Shown one piece after another: positions 17,478-26,335 of a DNA stretch of 64,000 nucleotides. Each line of letters begins with the position of its first letter. Position 1 is the stretch's first letter. Origin of the DNA: Blautia luti (lineage in GTDB: Bacteria; Bacillota; Clostridia; Lachnospirales; Lachnospiraceae); contig NZ_AP028156.1 in NCBI RefSeq assembly GCF_033096465.1, positions 1,012,501 through 1,076,500 of the forward strand. The letters are read 5' to 3'. Under the pieces are notes generated by a model that was given only the letters and a program-made list of their open reading frames with translations, ran no database searches and was not told the origin of the DNA. A program made the translations under genes and the position numbers.

Positions 17478-18185
17478 ATGAACGTACCGAATCATATTGC
17501 GATCATCCTGGATGGCAACGGACGCTGGGCGAAAGCCAAGGGAATGCCCAGAAGCTACGGTCATATGAAGGGCTGCGCCAATCTGGAGACAGTCTGTGAC
17601 TATATGAAAGAACTTGGAGTGAAATATGTAACTGTGTATGCTTTTTCCACAGAGAACTGGAAACGTTCCAAAGAAGAAGTAGACGGTCTGATGAAACTGT
17701 TCCGCAGTTATCTGAAAAAATGTATCAAGCTTGCAGACAAAAATAAAATGCGTGTCCGTGTGATCGGGGAAATCTCTGCATTTGACCAGGATATTCAGGA
17801 CAGCATTGTGAAACTGGAAGAGTATTCATACAAATACGATGAGATCTATTTTCAGATTGCCTTAAATTACGGAAGCAGGGATGAGATCCTCAGAGGAATC
17901 CGGAAGCTGACACAGGATGCTGTGGACGGTAAAGTGAAGCCTGAGGAAATCGATGAGCATACATTTGACAGTTATCTGGATACAGCAGGGATCCCGGATC
18001 CGGATCTGATGATCCGTACAAGCGGAGAACTGCGTCTATCCAATTTCCTGTTATGGCAGATGGCATATACAGAATTTTATTTCACAGAAGTGGCGTGGCC
18101 TGATTTCAATAAAGCAGAGCTGATCAAGGCCATCGAGAAATATAATCAGAGAGACCGGAGATACGGCGGGGTAAAGGAGGAATAA
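17478..18185 (+). CDS. uppS: isoprenyl (undecaprenyl) diphosphate synthase
   Basis: 235 aa. A cis-prenyltransferase making the C55 carrier lipid for wall synthesis. The N-terminal IILDGNGRWAKAKGMPRSYG holds the catalytic Asp and the diphosphate-binding residues. YAFSTENW(K)R and the late RTSGELRLSNFLLWQ are present. AGGAG lies upstream of the ATG. The stop is 3 nt before cdsA, so the genes are co-translated. Confidence 0.96.
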   Translation: MNVPNHIAIILDGNGRWAKAKGMPRSYGHMKGCANLETVCDYMKELGVKYVTVYAFSTENWKRSKEEVDGLMKLFRSYLKKCIKLADKNKMRVRVIGEISAFDQDIQDSIVKLEEYSYKYDEIYFQIALNYGSRDEILRGIRKLTQDAVDGKVKPEEIDEHTFDSYLDTAGIPDPDLMIRTSGELRLSNFLLWQMAYTEFYFTEVAWPDFNKAELIKAIEKYNQRDRRYGGVKEE

Positions 18186-18188
18186 AAG

Positions 18189-18983
18189 ATGTTTAAGACA
18201 AGACTCTTAAGCGGAATCCTGCTGGTGATCATCGCTCTGGCAACGATCATAAGCGGCGGATATGTTTTGTTTTTTACGCTTCTGGCGGTTTCACTGATCG
18301 GAATGCGTGAGCTGTATAAGGCTATGAAGGTGCAGGACGAGAAGGCAAATCTTCTGGTATATGCCGGATATGCAGGTGCAGCGATTTATTATGTGGCAGT
18401 TCTGCTTGACTTCGGGAGATATGGAACTCTGGCCATCATCTTCGGCCTGGTGCTGATCATGTTTGTCTATGTGTTTACTTATCCTGAATTTGAAGCGAAG
18501 CAGGTAATGCCGGCGATGTTCGGAATCGTTTATGTGGCAGTGATGCTGTCCTTTATTTGCCTGACAAGAGCACTTCCGGGAGGAAAATTCCATGTATGGC
18601 TGATCTTCTTATGTTCCTGGGGTTGCGATACCTGTGCATACTGCGTGGGAATGCTCATCGGCAAACATAAGATGGCTCCTGTACTCAGTCCGAAGAAATC
18701 TGTAGAGGGAGCCGTTGGCGGTGTAGCGGGCGCTGCACTTCTGGGTGTGATCTATGCAGCTGCAACCCAGGGACCGATTCTGAAATATGCAGTGATCTGC
18801 GCTGTGGGAGCACTGATCTCCATGGTAGGAGACCTAGCTGCTTCTGCCATCAAGAGAAATCAGGGGATCAAGGATTACGGGAAACTGATACCAGGACATG
18901 GAGGAATCCTGGACCGGTTTGACAGTGTGATCTTTACTGCACCGGTGATCTATTTCCTGTCTGTGATAATGATAGAGGTATAA
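18189..18983 (+). CDS. cdsA: phosphatidate cytidylyltransferase
   Basis: 264 aa, about seven membrane segments. It makes CDP-diacylglycerol for phospholipid synthesis. The family signature is intact near the end: SAIKRNQGIKDYGKLIPGHG followed by GILDR. AAAGGAGGAATAA upstream overlaps the uppS end, and dxr starts 3 nt after the stop. Confidence 0.95.
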   Translation: MFKTRLLSGILLVIIALATIISGGYVLFFTLLAVSLIGMRELYKAMKVQDEKANLLVYAGYAGAAIYYVAVLLDFGRYGTLAIIFGLVLIMFVYVFTYPEFEAKQVMPAMFGIVYVAVMLSFICLTRALPGGKFHVWLIFLCSWGCDTCAYCVGMLIGKHKMAPVLSPKKSVEGAVGGVAGAALLGVIYAAATQGPILKYAVICAVGALISMVGDLAASAIKRNQGIKDYGKLIPGHGGILDRFDSVIFTAPVIYFLSVIMIEV

Positions 18984-18986
18984 AAG

Positions 18987-20129
18987 ATGAAAAAAATTGC
19001 AATTTTGGGATCAACTGGATCCATCGGAACTCAGACACTGGATGTGGTTCGTGCCAATGAGGATCTGGAAGTAGTGGGACTTTCCGCAGGAAGCAATGTG
19101 GAGAAGCTGGAAGAGCAGATCAGGGAATTTCGCCCGAAACTGGTGGCAGTCTGGAAGGACGAAGCTGCCAGAGATCTGGCTGTAAGAGTGAAGGATCTGA
19201 ATGTAAAGATCGTAAGCGGGATGGGAGGACTGATCGAGCTTGCCCGGATGAAAGAGTCTGATATTCTGGTAACTGCCATTGTGGGAATGATCGGTATCCG
19301 CCCGACCATGGAAGGAATCCTGGCAGGAAAGGACATTGCCCTCGCAAACAAAGAAACACTGGTAACAGCCGGACATCTTATTATGCCGCTGGCAAAAGAG
19401 TGCAGAGTAAACATCCTTCCTGTGGACAGTGAACACAGTGCCATTTTCCAGGCACTTCACGGAGAGAAAAGAGCGGAAGTCCATAAACTGCTTATCACGG
19501 CATCCGGCGGTCCTTTCAGAGGAAAGAAAACCAGAGATCTGGAGAAAGTTACCCTGGAGGATACGTTAAAGCATCCGAACTGGGTAATGGGCCAGAAGAT
19601 CACTGTGGATTCTGCGACTCTGGTAAATAAAGGTCTGGAAGTTATGGAAGCCAGATGGCTCTTCGATGTGGATCTGGATCATATCCAGGTGGTTGTACAG
19701 CCTCAGAGCATCATTCATTCTATGGTGGAATTTAAGGACGGTGCAGTGATGGCGCAGCTTGGAACTCCGGATATGCGCCTGCCGATCCAGTATGCACTGT
19801 GTTATCCTGAACGTAGATATCTGGCGGGAGACAGACTGGATTTCCATATGTTAAAGCAGATCACTTTCGAGGAACCGGACAGAGAAACATTTAAGGGACT
19901 GCCTATGGCAATCGAAGCATCTGCCAGAGGCGGCAGTATGCCGACGGTCTTTAATGCTGCCAATGAGCTGGCTGTACGGAAATTCCTGCAGCGCAAGATT
20001 GGATTTCTGGATATTTATGAGATTATCGGGCAGTCTATGAGCAGACATACAGTAACAGAGAATCCGGATCTGGATCAGATCCTGGAGATTGAGAAAGAAA
20101 CTTATCAATGGATCGAAAGCAGGTGGTAG
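18987..20129 (+). CDS. dxr: 1-deoxy-D-xylulose 5-phosphate reductoisomerase
   Basis: 380 aa. First committed step of the MEP isoprenoid pathway, feeding the UppS substrate. The NADPH-binding GSTGSIGTQTLDVV starts at residue 7. Metal-site blocks PVDSEHSA and the central NHPNWVMG-like KHPNWVMGQKITVDSATLVN follow, and the C-terminal helical domain is complete. It belongs to the tight cdsA-dxr-rseP chain. Confidence 0.97.
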   Translation: MKKIAILGSTGSIGTQTLDVVRANEDLEVVGLSAGSNVEKLEEQIREFRPKLVAVWKDEAARDLAVRVKDLNVKIVSGMGGLIELARMKESDILVTAIVGMIGIRPTMEGILAGKDIALANKETLVTAGHLIMPLAKECRVNILPVDSEHSAIFQALHGEKRAEVHKLLITASGGPFRGKKTRDLEKVTLEDTLKHPNWVMGQKITVDSATLVNKGLEVMEARWLFDVDLDHIQVVVQPQSIIHSMVEFKDGAVMAQLGTPDMRLPIQYALCYPERRYLAGDRLDFHMLKQITFEEPDRETFKGLPMAIEASARGGSMPTVFNAANELAVRKFLQRKIGFLDIYEIIGQSMSRHTVTENPDLDQILEIEKETYQWIESRW

Positions 20130-20130
20130 A

Positions 20131-21426
20131 TTGAAGATCATTATTGCAATTATCATATTCAGTGCAATTATCCTGTTTCATGAACTGGGTCATTTTCTTC
20201 TGGCAAAGAAAAACAAGATCGTAGTTACAGAATTTTCCCTGGGAATGGGACCAAGGCTCCTGAGTACAGAGAGAAACGGAACCAGATATTCCCTGAAACT
20301 TCTGCCTATCGGCGGTTCCTGTGCAATGCTGGGGGAAGATACGGACGAAGAAGACGAACCGGGGACTTTTAACAGTGCTCCGGTAGGGGGCAGGATCGCA
20401 GTGGTGGCTGCAGGACCTGTATTTAATTTCATCATGGCGTTTGTGCTGTCCGTGATCATTGTAGGCATGGTGGGATATGAACCATCTACGGTACTTTCTG
20501 TGAAGGAAGGATCAGCAGCGGAAGCGGCAGGCCTGAAAGAGGGAGATGTGATCACCAGTTATCAGGGATATCATGTTGATCTGGGAAAAGACATCTATGT
20601 GTATTCCTACATGAATGAACTGAAAGAAGGAGATACTGTCAGGCTTACCGTGAAACGTGACGGAGAGAAGAAGGAGATCTCTTATCAGTCAGATACAAAT
20701 GTCAGATACCTTCTGGGATGTAATTTCAAAGGAGACGACACTACGGCCATGACAGTGGAATCCGTGATGGAGGGCATGCCTCTGGATGATGCTGGTGTGA
20801 AGGAAGGAGATGTGATCACTTCCATCAATGGTGTGAAGATCGGGAATGCCCAGGATTATCAGGATTACATCAAGGAGAACCCTCTGACCGGAGATCCGGT
20901 AGAACTGACATACACCAGGGACGGCCTGGAATATCATGCATCCATCACTCCGAAGGAGTACAGGACTGCAGATTCCGGATTTACCTATAATATATACTGC
21001 CAGAAGGCCAAAGGACTGGACGTGATCCGCTATGGCGCAGTGGAAGTGAAGTATATGATCCGCACTACGGTTCTCAGCCTGAAAGAACTGTGTACAGGAA
21101 AGCTTGGAGTAAAGGATCTGAGCGGTCCGGTAGGTGTGGTGGATGCAATTGGCACCACTTATGAGCAGAGCAAAAGTGAAGGCACAGTCATGCTGTGGAT
21201 GAACATGCTGAATATGGCAGTTCTGCTGTCTGCGAATCTGGGTGTAATGAACCTTCTGCCATTTCCAGCACTGGATGGAGGAAGACTGGTGTTCCTTGTT
21301 GTGGAAGCGGTAAGACGTAAACCGATCAACCGCCAGATTGAAGGTATGGTTCATTTTGCGGGACTGATGCTTTTGATGGTGCTGATGGTAGTGGTCATGT
21401 ATAATGATATCGTAAGGATTTTTTAA
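20131..21426 (+). CDS. rseP: RIP metalloprotease RseP (site-2 protease family)
   Basis: 431 aa. Zinc motif HELGHFLLAKK lies in the first membrane segment (residues about 18-28), and the second half of the active site, NLLPFPALDGGRL, is near residue 375. Two PDZ-like stretches lie between. It cleaves membrane proteins within the bilayer. TTG start at 20131, one base after the dxr stop and preceded by AGGTGG; an in-frame upstream ATG lies inside dxr and is unlikely. Last gene of the group, followed by a strong terminator. Confidence 0.93.
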   Translation: MKIIIAIIIFSAIILFHELGHFLLAKKNKIVVTEFSLGMGPRLLSTERNGTRYSLKLLPIGGSCAMLGEDTDEEDEPGTFNSAPVGGRIAVVAAGPVFNFIMAFVLSVIIVGMVGYEPSTVLSVKEGSAAEAAGLKEGDVITSYQGYHVDLGKDIYVYSYMNELKEGDTVRLTVKRDGEKKEISYQSDTNVRYLLGCNFKGDDTTAMTVESVMEGMPLDDAGVKEGDVITSINGVKIGNAQDYQDYIKENPLTGDPVELTYTRDGLEYHASITPKEYRTADSGFTYNIYCQKAKGLDVIRYGAVEVKYMIRTTVLSLKELCTGKLGVKDLSGPVGVVDAIGTTYEQSKSEGTVMLWMNMLNMAVLLSANLGVMNLLPFPALDGGRLVFLVVEAVRRKPINRQIEGMVHFAGLMLLMVLMVVVMYNDIVRIF

Positions 21427-21446
21427 ATAAGCATAGTATTATATAG

Positions 21447-21494
21447 AAAAACACGGTACATTTTGCGAAGAAAGCAAAATGTACCGTGTTTTTT
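21447..21494 (+). terminator. terminator after rseP
   Basis: A near-perfect ~19-bp stem (ACACGGTACATTTTGC with GCAAAATGTACCGTGT), flanked by A- and T-tracts, ends the pyrH-rseP operon. Confidence 0.92.
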
Positions 21495-21517
21495 GAATTT
21501 TCGTCACAGGGAACCAC

Positions 21518-21546
21518 TGGAATTTTTTGAATTTTTTCTGTATAAT
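21518..21546 (+). promoter_or_regulatory. possible promoter of the diguanylate cyclase gene
   Basis: TGGAAT (21518-21523), 17 nt, TATAAT (21541-21546). Confidence 0.5.
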
Positions 21547-21579
21547 GTGAATAAGCGAAATATGGAGGAACTTCATAAG

Positions 21580-23049
21580 ATGAAAAAGAAAAATAATCAT
21601 ATGACAGGGAATTATATTACTGCTATTTTTGTGTTTATCTGTGCCGTAGCAGCCAGCCTGGGTGTTTTCCTTGTCGAAGTGCAGCGTTCTATTGACCAGA
21701 ATTCCCAGGTGACCATGGCCAATAATGTTTCCAGACAGAGTGACCATATTCTGTCGATCCTGGATATTCATTATGGATTTTTGAATGGCATTGCAGATAA
21801 GATGGGAAAATCCGAAGATCTTTTGTCCGATGAGAATATGGACATGCTGGTTTCCATATGTGATAATACGGATTTTGAGCGTACAGCTCTCATCGAGGCT
21901 GACGGAACTTCCCATTATGACAACGGTGCGGTGAAAAATGTTGCCGAAAGGCTTTATTTCAAAGAAGCTATAAGAGGAAAGGAAACACTCAGTGATCCGT
22001 TGGAGAGCAGTGTGGATCAGGAAACCAGAGTGATTTTGAGTGTTCCGGTCTACCAGAATGGAAAGGTGGTAGCAGTACTAGGTGGTTCTTACAATGTAAC
22101 TGCATTAAGCCGTATGCTGTTTGATGATATTTTTGACGGTGCAGGTTACAGTCTGATCGTTACAATGGAAGGGGAGATTATCGCCTATGACGGGGAACCG
22201 GCTTATCATAAGATTACCTATGGAGATAATTTCTTTGAATTCTATGACAGCAAAACACTTCTGGGAGTAAATGAACTCCAGGACGTGAAAGCGGATTTCG
22301 CAGTGGGAAGAGACGGGCTGATCAAAATGAGAAACGGTACAGATACAAGTTCTGACCAGTATCTGTCATATACCAGGCTGGGAATGAATGACTGGATGAT
22401 CTGCTATGTGATCCCTGTTTCTGCTGCACAGAAGTCCTTTGATTTTATCAAAAGGGACGAAAGCGTATTTATGGGAGTTTTCTGTGTGCTGGTACTGGTT
22501 CTGATATTCTATATTATCTACAGGAACCGGAAACAGAACGAGGCATTGCTTAAAAGCGCACAGACAGACGGCCTGACCGGAATTTATAATAAACGGAGTA
22601 CAGAAGAGAGGATCAATGAGATCCGGGATGAAAATCCAGCAGAAAAGGGGACTTTTGTGATCCTGGATGTGGACAAGTTTAAAGAAGTTAATGACAGATA
22701 TGGACATATGGCAGGAGATAAGGTGCTGAGTGAATTTGGCAGGATCCTGAAAGCACATTTCAGGGAAGAAGATGTGGTAGGAAGGATTGGCGGAGATGAA
22801 TTCGTAGTTTACATACGCAGGACAGAGAACAGAGAGATTGCTGATATCCGTATACGGGAACTGATTTCGAAAGTACGGCAGTTCCATTTCCCTGAACTGA
22901 AAGGTGGAAATGTGACTATCAGCGTAGGTGTCTGCTTCGCGCCGGAACATGGAACCTGTTATATGGATCTGTACAAAAATGCAGATATTGCTCTGTATGA
23001 GACGAAACAGGCAGGAAGAGATGGATACCGCATGTATCAGAAAGAATAA
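21580..23049 (+). CDS. membrane diguanylate cyclase (sensor plus GGDEF)
   Basis: 489 aa. Membrane segment at about residues 13-33, an extracytoplasmic Cache-like sensor region (about 35-300), a second membrane segment (about 307-327) and a GGDEF domain. The GGDEF domain has TDGLTGIYNKR, FVILDVDKFKEVND and the intact GRIGGDEFVVY. It makes cyclic di-GMP from two GTP. Start chosen at 21580 after GGAGGAAC; longer in-frame starts lie in the preceding terminator. It has its own promoter and terminator. A degraded EAL gene lies 1.4 kb downstream. Confidence 0.88.
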   Translation: MKKKNNHMTGNYITAIFVFICAVAASLGVFLVEVQRSIDQNSQVTMANNVSRQSDHILSILDIHYGFLNGIADKMGKSEDLLSDENMDMLVSICDNTDFERTALIEADGTSHYDNGAVKNVAERLYFKEAIRGKETLSDPLESSVDQETRVILSVPVYQNGKVVAVLGGSYNVTALSRMLFDDIFDGAGYSLIVTMEGEIIAYDGEPAYHKITYGDNFFEFYDSKTLLGVNELQDVKADFAVGRDGLIKMRNGTDTSSDQYLSYTRLGMNDWMICYVIPVSAAQKSFDFIKRDESVFMGVFCVLVLVLIFYIIYRNRKQNEALLKSAQTDGLTGIYNKRSTEERINEIRDENPAEKGTFVILDVDKFKEVNDRYGHMAGDKVLSEFGRILKAHFREEDVVGRIGGDEFVVYIRRTENREIADIRIRELISKVRQFHFPELKGGNVTISVGVCFAPEHGTCYMDLYKNADIALYETKQAGRDGYRMYQKE

Positions 23050-23055
23050 TAAGAA

Positions 23056-23083
23056 TGGAATCCTGCAAGCAGGATTCTTTTTT
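23056..23083 (+). terminator. terminator after the diguanylate cyclase gene
   Basis: GAATCCT (23058-23064) pairs with AGGATTC (23071-23077), followed by a T-run. Confidence 0.8.
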
Positions 23084-23166
23084 GTATTTGACAGAAATGA
23101 AAAAAGGTAACAACCGGGAAGAACGGCGCATATGCTGATGTGAAAGAAGTATTTCGGAGAGCTTGT

Positions 23167-24438
23167 ATGGCTTTTTATAAAGAGATGAGGATGCAGCAGG
23201 AAAATGTGGATACAGGCCGTTATCAGGTGACTGTTTTAAACAGGGCGGATAACCGGCCGGTGGAAAATGCCAGAGTCCGGATCTCCTACACAGGGGCGCC
23301 GGACAGTGTTCTGGAAGAGGTGGTTACGGATTCTTCGGGAAGAACGCCGGTGATCGAACTGAAGACACCGCCCCTGGAATACAGTATGGAACCGGTGGAG
23401 GAGCAGCCTTATGCAGAATATACGGTGCAGATCCAGGCAGAAGGGTTTGAGCCAAAGGAAGTGGCAGGCAGTGAAGTACTTCCGGATGTATTGTCCAGGC
23501 AGCCTGCCACTCTGGAAGCAAGTGAACCGGGGGAGAGCTATGAGCGTGTGGTGATCCCACCGCATACATTGTTTTATGAATATCCGCCGAAGATCGAGGA
23601 AGCAGAGATCAAGCCTGTAAATGAAACTGGGGAGATCGTTCTGAGCAAGGTAGTGGTACCTGAGTATATCGTAGTACATGACGGCCCTGTCAGGGATTCT
23701 TCAGCAGAAAATTATTATGTCCCTTACAGGGATTATATCAAAAATGTGGCAAGCAGCGAAATCTATGCCACCTGGCCTGATGACACAATAAGGGCAAATG
23801 TTCTGGCAATCATGTCCTTTACCATGAATCGTGTATATACGGAATGGTACCGGAACAAAGGATATGATTTTACCATCACTTCCTCTACGGCCTATGACCA
23901 TAAATGGATCTACGGCAGAAATATTTTTGACAGTATTGACCGGATCGTGGATGAATTGTTTGAAAATTATCTTTCCAGACCGGATGTGCGGCAGCCGATC
24001 CTGACTCAGTATTGTGACGGGAAACAGGTGCAGTGCAGAAGCCGTGGATGGATGACCCAGTGGGGAAGTAAGACGCTGGGAGATCAGGGATATTCGGCTA
24101 TTGAGATCCTGAGGGCTTTCTACGGAAATGATATGTATATTAATGTTGCGGAAGCTGTGTCCGGGATTCCGGCTTCCTGGCCGGGATATGACTTAGATAC
24201 AGGTGCTTCAGGGAGCAAAGTCCTGCAGATCCAGGAACAGCTTAATACCATAGCCGGGGCATATCCTGCAGTTCCTGTTGTGACCGCAGACGGAATCTAT
24301 GGAGAACAGACGAAAAATTCAGTCCGGGTATTTCAGGGGATTTTCGGACTGGAACAGACCGGGATCGTGGATTATCCTACCTGGTATAAGATTCAGGAAA
24401 TTTATGTGGCAGTGAGCCGGATCGCAGAATTAAATTAA
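23167..24438 (+). CDS. peptidoglycan-binding, SpoIID-like domain protein
   Basis: 423 aa. N-terminal region (about 10-110) resembles a carboxypeptidase-regulatory beta domain (VTVLNRADNRPVENARVRIS). A middle region (about 180-340) resembles SpoIID-type proteins (YVPYRDYIKNVASSEIYATW, then QCRSRGWMTQWGS). A C-terminal PG_binding_1 repeat follows (VLQIQEQLN...GIYGEQTKNSVRVFQ). No signal peptide is seen. Catalytic activity is not clear; a link to spore or wall assembly is inferred. Start 23167 follows CGGAGAG; GTG at 23140 would add nine residues. Confidence 0.75.
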   Translation: MAFYKEMRMQQENVDTGRYQVTVLNRADNRPVENARVRISYTGAPDSVLEEVVTDSSGRTPVIELKTPPLEYSMEPVEEQPYAEYTVQIQAEGFEPKEVAGSEVLPDVLSRQPATLEASEPGESYERVVIPPHTLFYEYPPKIEEAEIKPVNETGEIVLSKVVVPEYIVVHDGPVRDSSAENYYVPYRDYIKNVASSEIYATWPDDTIRANVLAIMSFTMNRVYTEWYRNKGYDFTITSSTAYDHKWIYGRNIFDSIDRIVDELFENYLSRPDVRQPILTQYCDGKQVQCRSRGWMTQWGSKTLGDQGYSAIEILRAFYGNDMYINVAEAVSGIPASWPGYDLDTGASGSKVLQIQEQLNTIAGAYPAVPVVTADGIYGEQTKNSVRVFQGIFGLEQTGIVDYPTWYKIQEIYVAVSRIAELN

Positions 24439-24503
24439 AGTGTCCTATACAGATGCAGATACAGGGGAACTGACAGGAATTCATAGATGATCAGGATCTG
24501 GCC

Positions 24504-24940
24504 ATGACGGGAATACCTTTCACGCAGACTGAGACCTGTATGATGTACCAGAAACAGACGGATAAGAATCTTATATCTGTAATGAATAAAAGCATCGGGT
24601 CTGTCAGTGAAGAGGAACAAAATGAAGTGATCCGCCATTATTCGGCTTCTTCGCTGAATATGCTGAAAGAAGCACCTATTGATGAGATTAAACTGGATAT
24701 GCGTTTCTTAAGTAAGGATGATCCTTACGGAAGAGCGGAGGATATCCTTCATATGATCATTGCCATGGGAAACAGTATGCGTCTTTCTGTATTGGCAGAA
24801 GGGGTTGAGACAGAGAAACAGAAGGAAATGCTTCAGAATTTCTGTTGTAATAAAGCACAGGGATATTATTATGCCAAACCAATGAAGGCACAGGATTCTA
24901 TGCTACAGAGTCCCCCTCTGACCGGAGGGCCTGTAGCAGA
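24504..24940 (+). pseudogene. EAL-domain (c-di-GMP phosphodiesterase) remnant
   Basis: Only the C-terminal third of an EAL domain is recognisable: LNMLKEAPIDEIKLDMRFLS, then LSVLAEGVETEKQKEMLQ, then AQGYYYAKPM. The EAL motif itself and most metal ligands are missing, and the preceding ~40 codons do not match the family. After PM the frame runs on into intergenic sequence. It is a non-functional leftover. The stretch 24440-24500 shows nothing else. Confidence 0.75.
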
Positions 24941-24958
24941 CGGAATTCGAAATAAAAG

Positions 24959-24992
24959 CAAAAAAATAAGGCACCATGAATTCACATAGCTC
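24959..24992 (-). terminator. probable terminator of tRNA-Leu
   Basis: On the minus strand an imperfect stem GGAGCTATG with CATGGTGCC is followed by TTATTTTTTT. Confidence 0.55.
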
Positions 24993-25004
24993 CTCATTTT
25001 TCAA

Positions 25005-25089
25005 TGCGGAAGATGGGACTTGAACCCACACGAGCGCAATGCTCACAAGATCCTTAGTCTTGCTCGTCTGCCAGTTCCGACACTTCCGC
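25005..25089 (-). tRNA. trnL: tRNA-Leu (AAG anticodon)
   Basis: Minus strand. Acceptor GCGGAAG pairs with CTTCCGC, discriminator A. The anticodon arm CAAGA-CTAAGGA-TCTTG gives AAG. A long variable arm (GAGC...GCTC) marks a class II tRNA, and the T arm is normal. 85 nt, CCA not encoded. It is a lone tRNA gene with its own promoter. Confidence 0.95.
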
Positions 25090-25137
25090 ATATCGCATTT
25101 CACGGGATTCTTTATCTTCTCCCTCGCGACAAATGAT

Positions 25138-25166
25138 ACTATACCAAAAGTGAAACTTAATGTCAA
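25138..25166 (-). promoter_or_regulatory. promoter of tRNA-Leu
   Basis: Minus strand TTGACA (plus 25161-25166), 17 nt, TATAGT (plus 25138-25143). It has the same two hexamers and spacing as the repeat RNA promoter at 7278-7306. Confidence 0.8.
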
Positions 25167-25300
25167 CACCTTTTCGTAAAAAAATAAAAAAAATTTATTT
25201 TTTTTTTGAAAAAAAGAGGAATTTGAAATTTTGTGTAGAATATAATTAATAAGAGGTATTTTGTGGTTAACATTTTTGTCAGCCTGTGGAGGTATCGCTT

Positions 25301-26308
25301 ATGAACATCAGGGAAAGCATGGAACAGAGAGAACTGGAGCTATTAAGCCCCTATGCAGCACACAGCCTTCATTCCCGGGGACGGGAGAGGCAGGAAGAGG
25401 AATGCGATGTACGTACTGTATATCAGAGGGACAGAGACAGGATCCTTCACAGTAAGGCTTTTCGCAGGATGAAGGATAAGACACAGGTTTTCCTGGCACC
25501 CCAGGGGGACCATTACAGGACCCGGCTGACACATACTCTGGAAGTATCGCAGATCGCCAGGACGATTGCGAAGGCACTGCGGCTGAATGAGGACCTTGTG
25601 GAGGCGATCGCACTTGGCCATGACCTGGGACATACTCCTTTCGGACATGCCGGTGAGCGAGCACTCAATGAAGTGGATCCGGATGGTTTTGCCCACTATA
25701 AACAGAGCGTCCGGGTTGCACAGGTGCTGGAGAAGAACGGGGAAGGCCTGAATCTTACCTGGGAGGTAAGGGACGGGATACTGAATCACCGCACCAGCGG
25801 AAATCCTTCCACACTGGAGGGAAAGGTGGTGCGTCTTTCCGATAAGATCGCTTACATCCATCATGATATGGATGATGCCCAGAGAGCCGGGATCATTACA
25901 GAGGATGATATTCCCATTACTCTTCGGATGCTTCTGGGATATACTACCAGGGAACGATTAAATACCTTTGTCCATAATATCATAGAGAACAGCTATGAGC
26001 AGGACACCATAAAGATGTCAGATGAGATCTTCGAAGCCATGATGACCCTCCGGGCGATCATGTTCGAGCAGGTGTATGAGAATCCTGTCGCCAAGAAGGA
26101 AGAGGATAAGGCAGTGAAGATGCTGACAGAATTATACGAATATTATGTGGAACATCCGGAAAGCATGTCTGCGGAGTACAGGGAGATGATCCGAAGGGGA
26201 GAGAAGAAAACACGGACTGTGTGCGATTATCTCTCCGGCATGACAGATCAGTATTCCATGGAGAAATTCCGGGAGATATACATACCTAAAGCATGGGAAG
26301 TCTATTAG
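25301..26308 (+). CDS. dgt: deoxyguanosinetriphosphate triphosphohydrolase-like protein
   Basis: 335 aa, HD superfamily. N-terminal DRDRILHSKAFRRMKDKTQV leads to the metal site HTLEVSQIAR and HDLGHTPFGHAGE, with later SDKIAYIHHDMDDA. Family members remove triphosphate from dNTPs; specificity cannot be read. Start 25301 follows GGAGGTATCGCTT. It precedes dnaG by 27 nt and is probably in one operon with dnaG and rpoD. A TATAAT at 25241 is a possible -10 without a clear -35. Confidence 0.92.
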   Translation: MNIRESMEQRELELLSPYAAHSLHSRGRERQEEECDVRTVYQRDRDRILHSKAFRRMKDKTQVFLAPQGDHYRTRLTHTLEVSQIARTIAKALRLNEDLVEAIALGHDLGHTPFGHAGERALNEVDPDGFAHYKQSVRVAQVLEKNGEGLNLTWEVRDGILNHRTSGNPSTLEGKVVRLSDKIAYIHHDMDDAQRAGIITEDDIPITLRMLLGYTTRERLNTFVHNIIENSYEQDTIKMSDEIFEAMMTLRAIMFEQVYENPVAKKEEDKAVKMLTELYEYYVEHPESMSAEYREMIRRGEKKTRTVCDYLSGMTDQYSMEKFREIYIPKAWEVY

Positions 26309-26335
26309 CAGATACCAGAAGAAGGAGGACGAAAC

